64,000 nucleotides of DNA from Cedecea lapagei (GTDB taxonomy: Bacteria; Pseudomonadota; Gammaproteobacteria; Enterobacterales; Enterobacteriaceae), in contig NZ_LR134201.1 of NCBI RefSeq assembly GCF_900635955.1, positions 4,650,001 through 4,714,000 on the forward strand. The letters run 5' to 3'. This document shows positions 42,469 to 51,041 of this stretch, in pieces. Every line of letters starts with the position of its first letter. The first letter of the stretch is position 1. The position numbers were made by a program, and so were the translations under genes. A model generated the notes under the pieces. That model did no database searches. It worked only from the letters and a program-made list of their open reading frames with translations, and was not told where the DNA came from.

Positions 42469-43722
42469 TTACCCGGCTTCTGCCCAGGCTCGTTCAATCT
42501 CTTCGGCCAGAATTTTCACGCCAGCCTCAATCTTTTCCGGCTCCGGTACATAGTTCATGCGCATGCACTGGTGCGTGTGGGGCCAGGGTTTATCCAGCCC
42601 CGGGAAGAAGTAATCGCCCGGCACCATCAGTACGCCGCGCTTTTTCAGGCGCTGGTACAGCAGTTCGGTGGTGATCGGCAGGTCTTTAAACCACAGCCAG
42701 AGGAAGATAGCGCCTTCCGGCTTGTGGATCAGGCAGCGCTCCGGCGACAGGTAGCGGCGAATCACGGCGATAGTTTCATGAACGCGCTGGTAATAGAACG
42801 GTTTAATCACCGTTTCGGACAGGCGCAGCAGATCGTTACGCTTAATCATTTCGCAGGCCATCGCTGGACCAATGCCGCCAGGGGACAGGCTAATGATACC
42901 GTTCATATTGCTGATGGCGGAGATGATTTTCTCGTTAGCGACAATGATCCCGCAGCGGCTGCCCGGCAGGCCGAGCTTGGAAAGGCTCATGCACAGGATG
43001 ATGTTTGGGTTCCACAGCGGGCGGGCTTCGCTAAAGATAATGCCGGGGAACGGTACGCCGTAGGCGTTATCGATAACCAGCGGAATACCGTGCTGGTTTG
43101 CCAGCGCGTCCAGCTTCATCAGCTCTTCGTCGGTGATGACGTTGCCGGTCGGGTTGGTCGGGCGTGATACGCAGATCATGCCGGTATCTTCGCCGATATG
43201 CAGGTGCTCGAAGTCAACGTGGTACTTAAACTGCCCTTCCGGCAGCAGTTCAATGTTCGGGCGCGTGGAGACAAACAGCTCCTCTTCGAGCCCGGCATCC
43301 GCGTAGCCGATGTACTCCGGCGCCAGCGGGAAAAGCACCTTTTTGGTGCGTCCATCCGCATGGCGTCCGGCGAAAAGGTTAAACAAGTAGAAAAATGCGC
43401 TCTGACTGCCGTTTGTTAGTGCAATATTCTGGGGTTCGATATCCCAACCCAGCTCATCGCGCAGCATGCCGGCCAGCAATTTTAGCAGTTCACTTTTCCC
43501 CTGCGGACCGTCGTAGTTGCACAGCGTGTCGGTCAGTTTGCCGCTGGCCAGCATCCCGGAAAGCAGCTGCTGGAAGTAGTCGTTCATCGCCGGGATTTGC
43601 GCAGGATTACCGCCGCCAAGCATGATGGCACCCGGCGTGCGCAGGCCGTCGTTGAGATCCTCCATCAGGCGGGTAATGCCTGCATGGCGGGTAAATTTAT
43701 CGCCGAAAAGTGAAAACGTCAT
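42469..43722 (-). CDS. avtA: Valine-pyruvate aminotransferase AvtA
   Basis: AvtA (417 aa, as in E. coli) is a PLP enzyme that makes valine and alanine interconvertible with 2-oxoisovalerate and pyruvate. The PLP-lysine motif is SLSKLGLPGSRCGI (Lys near residue 250), with the cofactor-contact block SRPTNPTGN and the C-terminal arginine region. Its similarity to E. coli AvtA is very high throughout. In E. coli it neighbours malS and bax; here a coiled-coil gene takes the place of malS. Confidence 0.97.
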   Translation of the reverse strand: MTFSLFGDKFTRHAGITRLMEDLNDGLRTPGAIMLGGGNPAQIPAMNDYFQQLLSGMLASGKLTDTLCNYDGPQGKSELLKLLAGMLRDELGWDIEPQNIALTNGSQSAFFYLFNLFAGRHADGRTKKVLFPLAPEYIGYADAGLEEELFVSTRPNIELLPEGQFKYHVDFEHLHIGEDTGMICVSRPTNPTGNVITDEELMKLDALANQHGIPLVIDNAYGVPFPGIIFSEARPLWNPNIILCMSLSKLGLPGSRCGIIVANEKIISAISNMNGIISLSPGGIGPAMACEMIKRNDLLRLSETVIKPFYYQRVHETIAVIRRYLSPERCLIHKPEGAIFLWLWFKDLPITTELLYQRLKKRGVLMVPGDYFFPGLDKPWPHTHQCMRMNYVPEPEKIEAGVKILAEEIERAWAEAG

Positions 43723-44038
43723 AACGTGGGTCTGCTGAATACTTTTGAAAAGAGGGTAACCATAGCGCTACAAATAACGCCGTGCAAACCCGGTAAGCAT
43801 AGCCACTATTGGTGAAAATGCTGTGTGATTTGTGCTATGCAGCAGGATGTGTTGAATGGCGGCGGCATCATTGATGCTGGCTCATAGGATATTTTCTATG
43901 GAGAAACGGATGAAGTTCCGTTCACCTGTAGAACGGTTTTCCCTGAATGTTCAGAGCACGGTGAACGAGCCCTCACCCCGGCCCGCTTGTGCGTGATGCG
44001 GCGTGGAGCCGCAAGGGTGAGTGATGGCGTTAACGTTT
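43723..44038. other. Gap between avtA and the coiled-coil gene
   Basis: These 316 bases hold the avtA promoter region (minus strand) and, near 43970-44023, a GC-rich palindrome related to the REP-like repeats. No coding frame with a credible start was seen. Confidence 0.5.
43970..44023. repeat. Diverged REP-like palindrome (possible copy 6)
   Basis: CCCTCACCCCGGCCC on the left and AGGGTGAG on the right flank an inner hairpin GCGGC-GTGGA-GCCGC. The outer arms match those of the other copies but the centre is different and longer. Confidence 0.5.
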
Positions 44039-44794
44039 TTACTTATTTGTCAGCCAATGGCCGAAGTGCGCGCTCAACGTGTTGCGGGTGGCCAGCAGCT
44101 CATCGATGGTTTTGGTGAGCCTGGCGTTCAGGGTTTCACACTGCTCGAAGCTGTAGTGGTTATCTGCCCGCAGGTTGTCCAGCTTCTCTTGCAGCAGCGT
44201 CACTTCCGCTTCTGCTTTGTAGCGCGCCTCCTGCTGGGTTTTTATCAGCTCGTCTGCGGCTTCCAGGCGCTGATGCAGCTCGGCTTTTTCGCGCTGATGG
44301 GTTTCCGTAAGCCCGGAACCCGACTCTTTCTGGCGGTTCAACAGGCTTTTCAGTTCGTCAATTTCGCGCTGCATAACGCTGCGTACCAGGGCTGACTCTT
44401 TGAGGTGCATTTCCTGGCTGATATTTAGCGCCTTCTGGAGTTCTGTAACCTGTTTTTCATATCTGTTCAGGCGCGTGGTGGCTTCGGCTATGTCGCCCTG
44501 GGCGGCACGCTGCTGCGCTTCACGCAGCTGAGCAAGCAGGCTGGCGGAGAGGGATTCTGCCTCTTGCAGGCGACGGAGGGTCTCCGGCGAGTCCTGGTAA
44601 ACCGTTCTGGTCTGCGGCGGTTTTTCACTGATGCGCACGAGATTGACGTTAACCAGTGCCGCACTGACTTCGGCCTGAATTTGCTCTTTATTATGCGATT
44701 TCATTCGGTTACATGCGCTGGCCAGGAAGCTTGCGGCTTCATTGGCATTCGCCGTCGCAAAGGCTTTTTTTATCAGGTTTTGCACCAGGCTCAT
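44039..44794 (-). CDS. Coiled-coil protein of unknown function
   Basis: This 251-aa cytoplasmic protein is not recognised. The first 40 residues (FATANANEAASFLASACNRM) faintly recall the N-terminal helices of DUF2786 proteins, which is only a suggestion. Residues about 70-235 are almost continuous coiled coil, rich in E, Q, R and L (for example REAQQRAAQGDIAEATTRLN). There is no signal peptide or membrane helix. It occupies the place of malS between avtA and bax and is transcribed towards avtA. The gene has normal base composition for the window. Confidence 0.75.
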   Translation of the reverse strand: MSLVQNLIKKAFATANANEAASFLASACNRMKSHNKEQIQAEVSAALVNVNLVRISEKPPQTRTVYQDSPETLRRLQEAESLSASLLAQLREAQQRAAQGDIAEATTRLNRYEKQVTELQKALNISQEMHLKESALVRSVMQREIDELKSLLNRQKESGSGLTETHQREKAELHQRLEAADELIKTQQEARYKAEAEVTLLQEKLDNLRADNHYSFEQCETLNARLTKTIDELLATRNTLSAHFGHWLTNK

Positions 44795-45140
44795 GTTGCC
44801 AGTTTTCCTGTATCAAATGTTATTTGAGCGTCTTAACCCCGCTTGCACCTCCGCCAGGCTATTGCCGCCGCCGCCTTAAAATATACTCAATAATCTCTCG
44901 CGCTAAACGCAGGAATAGCCCTTACCGAAACAGGTTTTTCCCGTGCCGGGTACTGTGATTAACTGCCGAATTTTACAATACTTTTTATCGCCATAAGAAG
45001 TTGCCTGGTGACATTGTTTCGGAATAGTACTATTTCTAAAGGTGCCGTGAGCGGTTAAATTTGATATAATTCGCCCCTGTTTTTCTAAAACCTTTTATAA
45101 AATAAGGCACTGGGCACGATCTATCCGACCAGGAGAGCTA
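44795..45140. other. Divergent promoter region between the coiled-coil gene and bax
   Basis: The 346-base gap separates two divergent genes. A perfect -10 TATAAT at 45065-45070, 71 bases upstream of bax, is the likely bax promoter; its -35 is unclear. Nothing coding was seen. Confidence 0.5.
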
Positions 45141-45977
45141 ATGATATCACCCCCATTCCGACGATTCGGGGCCGCGATACTCATGCTGCTGACTGTGGGC
45201 TTTTCAAGCCACGCATTAGCCAGTAAACATGAGCCTAAATCGCACAGCAAGGCCCACATAACGAAAGTAAGCAGTAAAAAAGCGGTAAGTAGTAAACTGG
45301 CAAGTAGTAAAAAAGAGTATTCTCGCAAAAGTGAAAATGGTTCGCTTCCTGATTTGCGAAAATACCCTTCCGGGACACCAAGGAAAAAAGCGTTTCTCCG
45401 GACGGTCATGCCATATATTACCCGCCAAAATGCAGCGATTACCGCCGACCGTAACTGGCTGATTTCCAAGCAGTACGAGAAGCGCTGGTCGCCGAGCGAG
45501 CGCACACGCCTGAAAGAGATCACCCAGCGTTACAAGGTGGCATGGCGCGGCAACACTAACCGCGTACCGTGGAACACCCTGCTTGAGAAAGTCGACATTA
45601 TCCCTACTAATATGGTGGCGACGATGGCGGCGGCTGAAAGCGGCTGGGGGACCTCTAAGCTTGCGCGCAGCAATAACAACCTGTTTGGCATGAAGTGCAC
45701 CACGCGCCACTGCAACAGCGAGCCGGGCAAAGTGAAAGGCTACCTGCATTACGGCTCTCTGAATGAAGGCGTGAATGCTTACGTGGCTAACCTGAATACC
45801 CATCCCGCTTATTCTTCTTTCCGTAAAGAGCGCGCGAAACTGCGTAAAGCGGATCAGGAAGTCACCGCCAACAATATGATCCATAAGCTGAAAGGGTATT
45901 CAACGAAGGGCTCAAGCTATAATAATTACCTGTTCGCGATGTATCAGAGTAACCAGCGCTTTATGGTGCCGAATTAA
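45141..45977 (+). CDS. bax: Bax protein (glucosaminidase-like)
   Basis: Bax (278 aa; 274 in E. coli) is an exported protein with a mannosyl-glycoprotein endo-beta-N-acetylglucosaminidase-type (FlgJ/LytG-like) domain, so it probably acts on peptidoglycan. A signal peptide ends near residue 30 (FSSHALA). A low-complexity, Lys/Ser-rich stretch follows (KVSSKKAVSSKLASSKKEYS), then the catalytic domain from about 110. Features are AAESGWGTSKLARSNNNLFG, with the catalytic Glu, and LHYGSLNEGVNAYVANLNTH. It is followed by a hairpin and then the xylA remnant. Confidence 0.92.
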   Translation: MISPPFRRFGAAILMLLTVGFSSHALASKHEPKSHSKAHITKVSSKKAVSSKLASSKKEYSRKSENGSLPDLRKYPSGTPRKKAFLRTVMPYITRQNAAITADRNWLISKQYEKRWSPSERTRLKEITQRYKVAWRGNTNRVPWNTLLEKVDIIPTNMVATMAAAESGWGTSKLARSNNNLFGMKCTTRHCNSEPGKVKGYLHYGSLNEGVNAYVANLNTHPAYSSFRKERAKLRKADQEVTANNMIHKLKGYSTKGSSYNNYLFAMYQSNQRFMVPN

Positions 45978-46001
45978 TTTTCATTCCCTGAGTGAAAATA
46001 C

Positions 46002-46029
46002 AATGCCCTCTCAGGAGGGCATTGTTATT
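46002..46029 (+). terminator. bax terminator
   Basis: AATGCCCTC-TCAG-GAGGGCATT is followed by GTTATTT, 24 bases after the bax stop. The U tract is imperfect. Confidence 0.7.
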
Positions 46030-46177
46030 TATGGCTTTAAACGCAAATTGATTTCAATGGCGATGGTTTTTATTAAGCAATAACGTTATCAGTATTATCG
46101 GCCCCGGTATCTTTTCACTTAATTCTGCATCACTCTCTCCTGTAAAAAACTAATCACATCAGCGATCTGGCCTCAGG

Positions 46178-46362
46178 CTGGATAAACGCGTCGCTAAACG
46201 CTATGCCGGGTGGAATAGTGAGCTGGGCCAGCAAATTCTTAAAGGGCAGATATCGCTCACGCAGCTCGCGCAGTACGCTGAGCAGCACGGGCCGGCACCG
46301 CTGCATCAGAACGGGCATCACGAGCGGCTGGAAACTTGATTAACCACTCTTTATTCGATAAC
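46178..46362 (+). pseudogene. xylA: 3' remnant of xylA (xylose isomerase), frameshifted
   Basis: The plus strand from 46178 translates to [20 protein letters not shown] and on to ISLTQLAQYAEQHGPAPLHQ, which is the C-terminal end of E. coli XylA ([20 protein letters not shown]...). The frame then meets TGA at 46337. If one missing A is restored near 46334, translation goes on as LINHSLFD, matching the E. coli end LVNHYLFDK. Only about 60 of roughly 440 codons are left; sequence upstream of 46178 no longer resembles xylA. The remainder of the 45978-46410 gap holds the bax hairpin and AT-rich sequence that may supply a promoter for xylB. Confidence 0.88.
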
Positions 46363-46410
46363 CAAACTTGCCTGCGCCGCTGAAAAGCGACGCGATATTA
46401 AGGAGCTACC

Positions 46411-47865
46411 ATGTATATCGGCATCGATCTTGGCACTTCGGGCGTGAAGGCAATTCTGCTGAGCGAAGCAGGCGAGGTGGTGGCCACGCACAGCGAGCCG
46501 CTGACCGTCTCCCGGCCTCACTCCCTTTGGTCCGAGCAGGATCCCGAAAGCTGGTGGCTGGCAACCGATCGGGCTGTGCGCGCGTTGGGCGCAGAGTCTT
46601 CGCTGAAGGGCGTAAAGGCTATCGGGCTTGCCGGGCAGATGCACGGGGCGACGCTACTGGATAGCAAGCAGCGAGCGCTCCGCCCGGCAATTTTATGGAA
46701 CGATGGCCGCAGCGGCGAGGAGTGTGCGCTGCTGGAAAGTAACGTTGAGGCGTCGCGAGCCATTACCGGCAACCTGATGATGCCGGGTTTTACCGCGCCC
46801 AAACTGCTGTGGGTTGAGCGCCATGAGCCTGAGATTTTTTGCCAGATCAACAAGGTTGTGCTGCCCAAAGATTATCTGCGTCTGAGAATGACCGGCGGCT
46901 TCGCCAGCGACATGTCCGACTCTGCGGGCACGATGTGGCTGGATGTGGCAAAGCGCGACTGGAGCGACACGATGCTCGACGCCTGTCACCTCACTCGGCA
47001 GCATATGCCCGAGCTGTTTGAGGGCAGCGAAATCACCGGCGAGCTAAAACGGGATATTGCCGAACGGTGGAATATGCCAGCGGTGCCGGTGGTGGCGGGC
47101 GGCGGTGACAATGCCGCCGGGGCCATCGGCGTTGGGATGGTGGACGCCGGGCAGGCCATGCTCTCGCTTGGAACCTCCGGGGTTTATTTCGCCGTAAGCG
47201 ACGGTTTTCGCAGCAAACCGGAAAGCGCGGTACACAGTTTTTGCCATGCGTTACCCAACCGCTGGCACCTGATGTCGGTGATGCTCAGCGCGGCTTCCTG
47301 CCTTGACTGGGCGGCAAAACTCACCGGTCTGGGCAGCGTTCCGGCCCTGCTGGCGGCGGCTGAACAGGCTAATCAGGAGGCGGGCGTCGTCTGGTTCCTG
47401 CCCTATCTCTCCGGTGAAAGAACGCCGCATAACAATCCTCAGGCCAAAGGCACCTTCTTCGGTCTGACCCATCAGCATGGCCCGGCCGAGCTTGCCCGAG
47501 CGGTGCTGGAGGGCGTGGGTTACGCGCTGGCGGACGGCATGGATGTTGTTCATGAATGCGGCATTACGCCGGACAGCGTCACGCTGATTGGCGGCGGCGC
47601 GCGCAGCCCCTACTGGCGGCAAATGCTGGCCGATATCAGCGGTCAGGTGCTGGACTACCGCACCGGTGGCGACGTTGGGCCCGCGCTTGGCGCGGCTCGC
47701 CTGGCGCAAATCGCACTCTCGCCCGGGCAGCCTTTGCTGGCGCTGCTGCCTCCGCTACCGCTGGAGCAAACTCATCAGCCAGATTTTGCTCGCCACCAAC
47801 GCTACGCCGGGCGACGCCAGGTGTTTAACCAGATTTACCAGCATCTGCTGCCGCTGATGTCCTGA
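46411..47865 (+). CDS. xylB: Xylulokinase XylB
   Basis: XylB (484 aa, as in E. coli) phosphorylates D-xylulose to xylulose-5-P. FGGY-kinase features are present: N-terminal phosphate loop YIGIDLGTSGVKAILL, substrate segment LAGQMHGATLLD, catalytic Asp in VAGGGDNAAGAIGVG, and the C-terminal TLIGGGARSPYWRQMLADI. It has a good ribosome site (AAGGAG). Since xylA is reduced to a remnant and xylFGHR are not in the window, it is probably transcribed on its own and can serve xylulose made elsewhere, for example from arabitol or xylitol. That last role is inference. Confidence 0.96.
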   Translation: MYIGIDLGTSGVKAILLSEAGEVVATHSEPLTVSRPHSLWSEQDPESWWLATDRAVRALGAESSLKGVKAIGLAGQMHGATLLDSKQRALRPAILWNDGRSGEECALLESNVEASRAITGNLMMPGFTAPKLLWVERHEPEIFCQINKVVLPKDYLRLRMTGGFASDMSDSAGTMWLDVAKRDWSDTMLDACHLTRQHMPELFEGSEITGELKRDIAERWNMPAVPVVAGGGDNAAGAIGVGMVDAGQAMLSLGTSGVYFAVSDGFRSKPESAVHSFCHALPNRWHLMSVMLSAASCLDWAAKLTGLGSVPALLAAAEQANQEAGVVWFLPYLSGERTPHNNPQAKGTFFGLTHQHGPAELARAVLEGVGYALADGMDVVHECGITPDSVTLIGGGARSPYWRQMLADISGQVLDYRTGGDVGPALGAARLAQIALSPGQPLLALLPPLPLEQTHQPDFARHQRYAGRRQVFNQIYQHLLPLMS

Positions 47866-47991
47866 CGACCGTGAGAGGAACAAGATGAGAGGCATCGTCT
47901 CAAACCAACTGCATCCTGTCCGTTTTTGGTATTAGCATCCGTGATATGCCTTGTCAGAATGGTTTTCAGCAAACCAACGAGGAGTCCGAAT

Positions 47992-48534
47992 ATGTCACGT
48001 ACCGCCCTGATTAACATCGATACCCAACAGTCGTTCTTCCACCGGAGTTACTGGCGGGAGAACGATGTCCCTGCGTTTCAGCAGGCGATGCTGATGCTTA
48101 TTGCGGGCTGCCAGAAAAAGGGCATACCGGTGGTGGATATCTTCCACGTGGATGAAGACGATGTTTTTTCACTGGCGTCCGGGTTTGTTACGCCGATGCC
48201 ATTTTTACAGCATCAGCCCGCGGTCAGCTTCCAGAAACACGTCCACAACGCGTTTACCGATACCGGGCTGGATCATTGGCTCCGCACCCGAGACATCAAC
48301 CACCTGATTATCTGTGGGATCCGCACCGAGCAATGCTGTGAAACCACCACGCGCGTTGCCTCTGACCTCGGCTACCGGGTTTCTTTCGTGAGCGAAGCCA
48401 TGCTGACCTTCCCGATGACCTGGAAAGGCGTTACGCTGGACACCGCCACCCTGCGCCACCGCACTGAAACCGTGCTGGCAGGGCGGTTTGCCGAGATACA
48501 AACCGTCGTCGAATGTCTGGAGTCGCTGGAATGA
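47992..48534 (+). CDS. Isochorismatase-family cysteine hydrolase
   Basis: This 180-aa protein has the cysteine-hydrolase fold of isochorismatases, nicotinamidases and YcaC. The triad can be placed: Asp in LINIDTQQSFF (about residue 9), Lys in SFQKHVHNAF, and Cys in CGIRTEQCCETTTRVASDLGY. The substrate is unknown. ATG 47992 is chosen because it has GAGGAG 9 bases upstream; the 22 codons before it are not family-like. It overlaps the next regulator gene by 4 bases, so the pair is one operon. Confidence 0.88.
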   Translation: MSRTALINIDTQQSFFHRSYWRENDVPAFQQAMLMLIAGCQKKGIPVVDIFHVDEDDVFSLASGFVTPMPFLQHQPAVSFQKHVHNAFTDTGLDHWLRTRDINHLIICGIRTEQCCETTTRVASDLGYRVSFVSEAMLTFPMTWKGVTLDTATLRHRTETVLAGRFAEIQTVVECLESLE

Positions 48535-49454
48535 GAACAGGTGTCTGGTTTGTGGTGCTGCCGGGGGTTTTGTCCCTCGATCTGAGCGGCCCGGCGGAAA
48601 CGCTGGTGCTGGCGAGGAACGCGTTTGAGCTGCACTACATTGGCCCGGACTCTGAGGTTGAAACCTCTATTGGCCTGACCTTCAGCGGCATTCAGCCGTT
48701 ACCGCAACGGCTTCCCGCCGGGAGCCTGCTGGTCTTGCCCGGCGTATGCGATTCCAACCGATTTTTTGCCACGCCGCAGGCGGAAGAGGTCAGACGCTGG
48801 TTAACTCGCCTGCAGCCGCAAATTCATAGTCAGCAACTTAATCTGATGTGCGTCTGCTCAGGGGCGCTGCTGGCCGCGCGAGCGGGATTGATGCACGGTA
48901 TTCAGTGCACCACGCACCATGATGTCCTTGAGCGATTAAAGGCGGCGGCGCCGGGGGCACAGGTAAAAGACAACAGAATTTTTGTTGAAGACCAGGGGAT
49001 TTGGACCAGCGCCGGGATCACTTCCGGTATCGATCTTTCTCTGCATTTGATTAACCGCTACTGCGGCCCGAGGGTGGCGCTGGAGGTGGCCAGAGAGATG
49101 GTGGTCTGGTTCCGCCGCTCGGGTGACGATCCGCAGCTTTCGCCCTGGCTTCGCTACCGCAACCACATTCACCCCGCCGTGCATCGCGCGCAGGATCTGC
49201 TTTCCGCTTCTCCGGAATCACCCTGGCCGGTGCCTGCGATCGCCAGCCGGGTTCACGTTAGCCCGCGGCACTTATCCCGCCTCTTTCAGCAGCACCTGGG
49301 GATATCCGTGCGCGACTATCTGGAACAACTGCGGCTAGCCGTGGCGGAACAGCGTCTACAGCAGGGGCAGCGCATGGAGCAGGCCGCCATTGCTGCCGGA
49401 TTCTCCTCTCCGCGCCAGCTGCATCGGGCGCGGGACAGGGTGCGAGATGCTTAG
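48531..49454 (+). CDS. GlxA-type AraC-family transcriptional regulator
   Basis: This 307-aa regulator has an N-terminal DJ-1/PfpI-like domain (VWFVVLPGVLSLDLSGPAETL and the nucleophile-elbow-like VCSGALLAARAGLM). A C-terminal AraC helix-turn-helix pair follows (IASRVHVSPRHLSRLFQQHL ... AAIAAGFSSPRQLHRA). It overlaps the upstream hydrolase by ATGA and probably controls it. Its stop TAG (49452-49454) overlaps the wecH stop on the other strand, leaving no terminator between the convergent genes. Confidence 0.9.
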   Translation: MRTGVWFVVLPGVLSLDLSGPAETLVLARNAFELHYIGPDSEVETSIGLTFSGIQPLPQRLPAGSLLVLPGVCDSNRFFATPQAEEVRRWLTRLQPQIHSQQLNLMCVCSGALLAARAGLMHGIQCTTHHDVLERLKAAAPGAQVKDNRIFVEDQGIWTSAGITSGIDLSLHLINRYCGPRVALEVAREMVVWFRRSGDDPQLSPWLRYRNHIHPAVHRAQDLLSASPESPWPVPAIASRVHVSPRHLSRLFQQHLGISVRDYLEQLRLAVAEQRLQQGQRMEQAAIAAGFSSPRQLHRARDRVRDA

Positions 49455-50446
49455 CTGACCAGTTTTTTACGGTCGAGTTTTCCCACGCCAACGGCCAGCA
49501 GCAGGCTGCCTGCCAGCGTCACGCCGAAGATCCAGAGAATATCCAGCACCGGCCAGGCGGTCAGTTCTATATCGTGCGTGCGCAGATAGTGAATGATTAG
49601 CGCATGAAATCCATAAATCCCCAGCGAATAACGTGAAATGAAGGTCAGGCCGGGAAGCGGCCGCCGGTTCAGGCAGTTCTTTGCCACAACCAGCAGGCTG
49701 ATGGCGGCCATAAACACCAGCGGGCCGCAGTAAACGTAGAACGTCTCGGCAAAGTTCTGGTTGATACCTAGCTGCCGGTGAGTCCCCAGGGCAATCGAGA
49801 TGACGCAAATCACAAACAGGCCGCCCGCCAGGCCACTTACGCCTTTTCTTTGGGTATCGAGCATGCCAATCGCCCGGCCTAAAATTCCATAAAGCACGTA
49901 ATAGAAGGTGTCGCCGTTGATGTAGAGGTTAACGGGCAGCCAGCGCATGTTGCCGAACGTCTGCGGCACCGTGTTAGGGTTTGCCACCACGCCGAGCAGT
50001 ACCATTAACCCAAGGATTGTCACGGCGCTGACCTTCTTCACCTGTATTAGCGGCGAAAGCAGGTAAATCACCACGATCGCGAAGAAGAACCACAGGTGAT
50101 AGAACACCGGCTTAACCAGGATATAGCGCAGCGCGAGGCCGACGCTGATCGGGGTGAACAGCCAGATATAGAGCAGCGCAATGGCGCTATAGAACAGCAG
50201 GCAGCTGGCTATCCTCAGGAAGTGACGCTGCTGTGCGCTGCGTTCGCCAAAAAACAGATACCCGGAAATCATGAAAAAGAGCGGCACGCTGACGCGTGAA
50301 GCCGAGTTCAGAACGTTTGAGAAATCCCAGCTAAACGCGGTCACGGTATGTGGGTTCGTGATGTACCAGGTCGTGGTGTGGATCATAACCACCATCAGGC
50401 AGGCAATGCCCCGAAGGTTATCAATCCAGTTTATTTTTTGCTGCAT
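49451..50446 (-). CDS. wecH: O-acetyltransferase WecH (YiaH)
   Basis: WecH (331 aa, as in E. coli) is an inner-membrane acyltransferase-3 family protein that O-acetylates enterobacterial common antigen. About ten membrane helices are visible. The family motifs are WIDNLRGIACLMVVMIHTTTW (with the catalytic His, about residues 6-22) and SRVSVPLFFMISGYLFFG. The start ATG 50446 (MQQKINWIDNLRG) has AGGGGA upstream; a frame reaching 50548 is unsupported. It keeps the E. coli link to ysaB and glyQS. Confidence 0.94.
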   Translation of the reverse strand: MQQKINWIDNLRGIACLMVVMIHTTTWYITNPHTVTAFSWDFSNVLNSASRVSVPLFFMISGYLFFGERSAQQRHFLRIASCLLFYSAIALLYIWLFTPISVGLALRYILVKPVFYHLWFFFAIVVIYLLSPLIQVKKVSAVTILGLMVLLGVVANPNTVPQTFGNMRWLPVNLYINGDTFYYVLYGILGRAIGMLDTQRKGVSGLAGGLFVICVISIALGTHRQLGINQNFAETFYVYCGPLVFMAAISLLVVAKNCLNRRPLPGLTFISRYSLGIYGFHALIIHYLRTHDIELTAWPVLDILWIFGVTLAGSLLLAVGVGKLDRKKLVS

Positions 50447-50591
50447 TCGTTCCCCTGAAGCCGCTTGCGTAACCGTGCACGGATATTTCTGAGTTTGCTC
50501 CGCGCATCTTGCTATCCCCGCGGCGGCTTCGCAAAATGCCGAATTCACGAGGAGTAGATATAAGAAACCGAGTTTAACGTACTGGCAGAGA

Positions 50592-50933
50592 ATGATGATG
50601 GCAGAAAGAAAAAATAGACTCCTCTTAACCGCTTTTTTAGCGCTAATGCTTAGCGCCTGCAGTGCGCCCCAGCAGGAAAGTCAGTCTGCGAAGGCGAGTC
50701 GCCCGATTGTTCACACCGCGGCGATGGAGCTGGCCTGTAAAAATCAGGCGGCATACCGCTATAACACTCAGCCGCAGCGCATCAATCTGTCAGAATTTAA
50801 ACAGTACCAGGCAAGCTATGAAATGATGGGCAGCACCACCCGCAAAGAGGGTTTCACCTGCTCGTTTGACGAAAGTGGTCAATTTTCACACCTTTCCAGC
50901 CGCGAAAACCTCAACCAACGGGCAACAACCTGA
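50592..50933 (+). CDS. ysaB: Lipoprotein YsaB
   Basis: This small lipoprotein (113 aa) has a signal peptide and lipobox LMLSAC-S, with the lipidated Cys near residue 23. The role is unknown. Position directly before glyQ, as in E. coli, and the C-terminal SYEMMGSTTRKEGFTC block identify it as YsaB. Three consecutive ATG codons (50592-50600 region) make the exact start uncertain by one or two residues. Confidence 0.88.
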   Translation: MMMAERKNRLLLTAFLALMLSACSAPQQESQSAKASRPIVHTAAMELACKNQAAYRYNTQPQRINLSEFKQYQASYEMMGSTTRKEGFTCSFDESGQFSHLSSRENLNQRATT

Positions 50934-51041
50934 CGCCTTTTTCCCTCACGGCCGTTCCGTTGCCGTGTTGATACAACTCGACCGCGTTTGCGTATATACT
51001 GGCCGCTTCTCTTAAATCCACCGAACGCGTGCGAATTCAAC

